Shown in pieces: positions 21,347 to 23,513 of a stretch of 23,513 nucleotides of DNA (its first letter is position 1; the number at the start of each line of letters is the position of its first letter). The stretch is taken from the IMG/VR virus record IMGVR_UViG_3300025131_000443, positions 1 through 23,513 of that record. The stretch is one strand, 5' to 3'. The DNA is from a virus. The notes under the pieces were generated by a model. It was given only the letters and a program-made list of their open reading frames with translations, was not told the origin of the DNA and made no database searches. A program made the position numbers and the translations under genes.

Positions 21347-21824
21347 TAGTTATAGAGGTAATATGGATGGGGATATACGGATTCAGTTTACAGAAAAGTA
21401 TTCAGAAAAAATAGAATATGAAGATAAACTTCCTGAAGGAATGACGGAAGAAGATATACAGAAAGAGTTTGGTAAAGTGGTCTATTGTGAATATACAGAC
21501 TGTTTTTGGAATAAACGAGTAAAAGACTTACAAAAAACTTGGGGAACTATAAGTGATAACCCAAATTTTGAACCTCTTTATCCAAATGAAATGGTTTGGA
21601 ATGCAGTCTGTACTAGACCAAATGAAATAGTAGTACGATTTAAATCTTTTAGAGATACATCAGGAGGACGAACACATGTACCGTATTGTTATAATACGGC
21701 AAATAATGGTAAAACAGGACATAAAGATTTTGGATCATTGTTACAGGGAGATGGTACTCCGTATGGAGGATCATTAGATTCACAAGCACCTACAATTGAT
21801 TACGATCCGGGAGCCTATCTCTAA
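21339..21824 (+). CDS. Cys-containing protein of unknown function before the terminase
   Basis: This 161-residue protein starts after AGGAGG and ends in a TAATG overlap with the small terminase gene. It has four Cys: two in VVYCEYTDCFWN (C-x4-C), one in NAVCTRPNEIVV, and one in VPYCYN. The spacing of the first three, with the N and E-I-V that follow, is loosely like the short zinc-type DUF1540 domain, but this is weak. The C-terminal 45 residues are rich in Gly, Asp and Pro and probably disordered. The location suggests a packaging or maturation role. No function can be assigned. Confidence 0.7.
   Translation: MVNSYRGNMDGDIRIQFTEKYSEKIEYEDKLPEGMTEEDIQKEFGKVVYCEYTDCFWNKRVKDLQKTWGTISDNPNFEPLYPNEMVWNAVCTRPNEIVVRFKSFRDTSGGRTHVPYCYNTANNGKTGHKDFGSLLQGDGTPYGGSLDSQAPTIDYDPGAYL
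21681..21699. repeat. Perfect seven-base inverted repeat
   Basis: CCGTATT (21,681-21,687) and AATACGG (21,693-21,699) are exact complements with a five-base loop. It lies within the Cys-containing gene, 125 bases before the small terminase. Phage packaging sites often lie close to this gene, so it could be a terminase recognition site. It could also be a chance palindrome in coding DNA. Confidence 0.35.
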
Positions 21825-22321
21825 TGCCTAAGAAGCTACCTGAGAAGGTTAAATTGAAAGCTTTAGAGATGTATTTAACAGGAGATCATTCTGCGAAGGA
21901 GATAGCTACAACTATCTCCAAACAGTTTAAAGTTAAAGTAGCGGCTCCTACTATATATGTATGGGCAAGATCAGATGATTGGAAAGGACAAAAAGCCTTA
22001 GTAAAATCTGATGCTACTGCCGCAGTTAAAGAAAGTGAAAGTCATAGGTTCGCAAGAATGCAGACCGAACATTTAGATGAGTATGAGAGATTGAGACAGA
22101 AAGCTGTTAATGAATTATCAACATTAACTTTTGATAGGGCTTCAGACGCAGCTAAAGCTTTAGATTTAGGTATTAGAGGGGAACGAGTTGTAATGGAAGG
22201 ACTAATTAACTTACAATTTGTACAAGATGTATTAAACGTATTGATCGAAGAAATACAGGATCAAGACATTATTAAAAAAGTAGCGATAAGATTAAAAACT
22301 ATTGTGCAGGAACAGGAGTAA
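21824..22321 (+). CDS. terS: Terminase small subunit
   Basis: The 165-residue protein begins with a helix-turn-helix (about 8-50: KVKLKALEMYLTGDHSAKEI, then AAPTIYVWARSDDWKG), the usual DNA-binding part that recognises the packaging site. A long helix follows (about 70-125), which in this family forms the ring-shaped oligomer, and the charged C-terminal end would contact the large subunit. It begins in a TAATG overlap and is followed at once by the large terminase gene. Size, order and helix pattern agree. Confidence 0.8.
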   Translation: MPKKLPEKVKLKALEMYLTGDHSAKEIATTISKQFKVKVAAPTIYVWARSDDWKGQKALVKSDATAAVKESESHRFARMQTEHLDEYERLRQKAVNELSTLTFDRASDAAKALDLGIRGERVVMEGLINLQFVQDVLNVLIEEIQDQDIIKKVAIRLKTIVQEQE

Positions 22322-22322
22322 T

Positions 22323-23513
22323 ATGGCAAAATCTGAAGACGTAACTACATTTTCGCAAGCGTTTGATTTACTTGCCGATGGTTTAACTACACATGAGACA
22401 ATTAAGACCGGGAGTTTTTGGGAGTTTCTTAGAGACATTTGGTCACAAGGATTCGATCATCCTGAATACTTTAGGGCTTGGCATGTTGGAGTAGTGGCTG
22501 AAGATATCGAAAGGTGTTTACAAGAAGGTTTAAATTATTGTGCTGTATTGCCACGATTCCATTTTAAATCTACAATTTTAGGTCACGCTTTTAGTATTTG
22601 GAGATTACTACAGGCTACAAGAGATATGTCTGTATTGTATTTATCTTATAGTGATGGTATGGCAAAGTATCATATTTCTGAGATAAATAAAGAAGTTAAT
22701 CGTAATCCAATTTTAATGAACTGGCTGAAAAATAGATCACCAAAAGCAGACTATTCTTTTAGATATCATCTTGGGGCAAAACCTGTAGAGATTATGCATG
22801 GAGGATTGTTTTCATTCAAACGTGGAATGCACGTTAATGGGGCTTTAATTGCAGATGACGTATTACGTGATCCAGAAAATCCCCTTAATCCTGCCCAAAT
22901 AAATAAAGTAGAAGATCATTTTCTTACGGAGTCTATGTTTATCCCATTAAAAGATATTCCTGTAATTGTGTTAGGAACGCCAATGATGCCGGGTGACCTC
23001 TTGACAAAGTTACAAAAAGATGATAGATTTATGACTAGAAATTTACCAGCGTTAGACCCTGCTCCAAATCGCAGAGTTTTAATGCCTGAGTTATATAGTG
23101 AAGAATGGTTATTACAACAACAAAAAGCAAGACCTAAGTCGTTTGCTTCTGAGTTTTTGTTAATCCCACACTTTTCAACCGAAGCATATTTTGAATCAGA
23201 AGACATTGAGAAATGTGAAGACACTACATTAGTAAATCATCCTGCAAGTAAGAAGTATAAAAAGTCTATTGATGAACAGTTATTTGCGGGCTTTGATGTA
23301 GGTAAAAAACGGCATCCTTCACACCTAGTTATATTTAGGCGTAGAGGAGAAGTCTTAGAACAGATTCATCAGTCATGGCTTGATGGATGGAACTATACAG
23401 ATCAAGTTGAATTTCTAAATGAGATTGCAGAAAACTTTGATATAATGCGAGGATACATAGATAATACTCGTGGGGAATTAGAAGATCGTGGATTAGCACA
23501 TATGTGGCGACCT
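22323..23513 (+). CDS. terL: Terminase large subunit (partial, runs off the right edge)
   Basis: The first 397 residues are present, from an ATG after AGGAG, and the frame is still open at the edge. This is the DNA packaging motor and nuclease. The ATPase has LPRFHFKST at 76-84 as its P-loop, where most terminases have Gly-Lys. Phe81 replaces that Gly. Walker B is ALIADD, and VIVLGTPMMPGD follows as the coupling motif. The nuclease domain starts with LFAGFDVGKKRHPSH, giving the first catalytic Asp of the RNase H-like fold, and a later D-x-T-R-G motif is visible near the end. Family confidence is high. Confidence 0.9.
   Translation, partial: MAKSEDVTTFSQAFDLLADGLTTHETIKTGSFWEFLRDIWSQGFDHPEYFRAWHVGVVAEDIERCLQEGLNYCAVLPRFHFKSTILGHAFSIWRLLQATRDMSVLYLSYSDGMAKYHISEINKEVNRNPILMNWLKNRSPKADYSFRYHLGAKPVEIMHGGLFSFKRGMHVNGALIADDVLRDPENPLNPAQINKVEDHFLTESMFIPLKDIPVIVLGTPMMPGDLLTKLQKDDRFMTRNLPALDPAPNRRVLMPELYSEEWLLQQQKARPKSFASEFLLIPHFSTEAYFESEDIEKCEDTTLVNHPASKKYKKSIDEQLFAGFDVGKKRHPSHLVIFRRRGEVLEQIHQSWLDGWNYTDQVEFLNEIAENFDIMRGYIDNTRGELEDRGLAHMWRP

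Noticed and set aside
23001-23029. TTGACA, 17 bases, TAGATT inside the large terminase
   Set aside because: The -35 is perfect, but the -10 matches only four of six bases. It lies in a conserved gene where Leu-Thr-Lys codons give TTGACAAA by chance.

Overview
This window is 23.5 kb of an AT-rich tailed double-stranded DNA phage (class Caudoviricetes). Every gene reads on the plus strand, packed end to end with many TAATG or short overlaps. The morphotype is most likely a siphovirus: there is a tail tube protein, a frameshifted pair of tail assembly chaperones, a short tape measure protein (480 residues) and a large tail-tip/fibre protein, and no recognisable tail sheath. Strong AGGAGG ribosome sites and near-consensus TTGACA/TATAAT promoters point to a bacterial host. 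The host genus cannot be read from the sequence. No integrase, repressor or attachment site is visible, so there is no sign of lysogeny here. No tRNA, rRNA, CRISPR array or insertion sequence was seen, and no gene-free stretch exceeds 300 bases.

Layout. (1) 1-10,790, late structural module: end of a zinc-ribbon gene, a small coiled-coil protein, a head-tail connector, a probable tail terminator, the tail tube, the chaperones joined by a -1 frameshift, the tape measure, a tail-tip protein, and a 1306-residue tip/fibre protein ending in a self-cleaving S74 chaperone. (2) 10,802-12,630, junction or early region: a helix-turn-helix plus double zinc-finger protein, Hsp20, a two-helix membrane protein, a small sigma factor and a 75-residue protein. 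Three sigma70-like promoters lie in this region. (3) 12,636-17,654, replication: DnaB-like helicase, a small protein, a DnaG-like primase, a probable ssDNA-binding protein and a family A DNA polymerase. (4) 17,669-18,463, nucleotide handling: a DUF1599/Nmad1-like protein and a MazG-like pyrophosphatase. (5) 18,447-21,346, recombination: RecA-like recombinase, Vsr/DUF559-like nuclease, Cas4/RecB-like nuclease, a helical unknown and a RuvC-like resolvase. (6) 21,339-23,513, packaging: a Cys-containing unknown, the small terminase, and the large terminase, which runs off the end.

How it fits together. Portal, protease, capsid and lysis genes are absent. They probably lie beyond the right edge after the large terminase and lead back round to the left edge, so the window looks like part of a circularly permuted map. 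A simple regulatory model fits what is visible. Host RNA polymerase reads consensus promoters at about 10.9, 11.2 and 12.4 kb. One early product is a phage sigma factor (11,901-12,416). Two identical TAGTATAATA boxes without a -35 element stand before the structural genes (145-154 and 2061-2070) and are candidate sites for that factor. This link is inference. Most other features belong to known phage families. The less ordinary items are the sigma factor/box pairing, a perfect consensus promoter buried in a coding sequence, a duplicated beta-domain in the oversized tail tube protein, an insertion in the polymerase, and an unusual P-loop in the large terminase.
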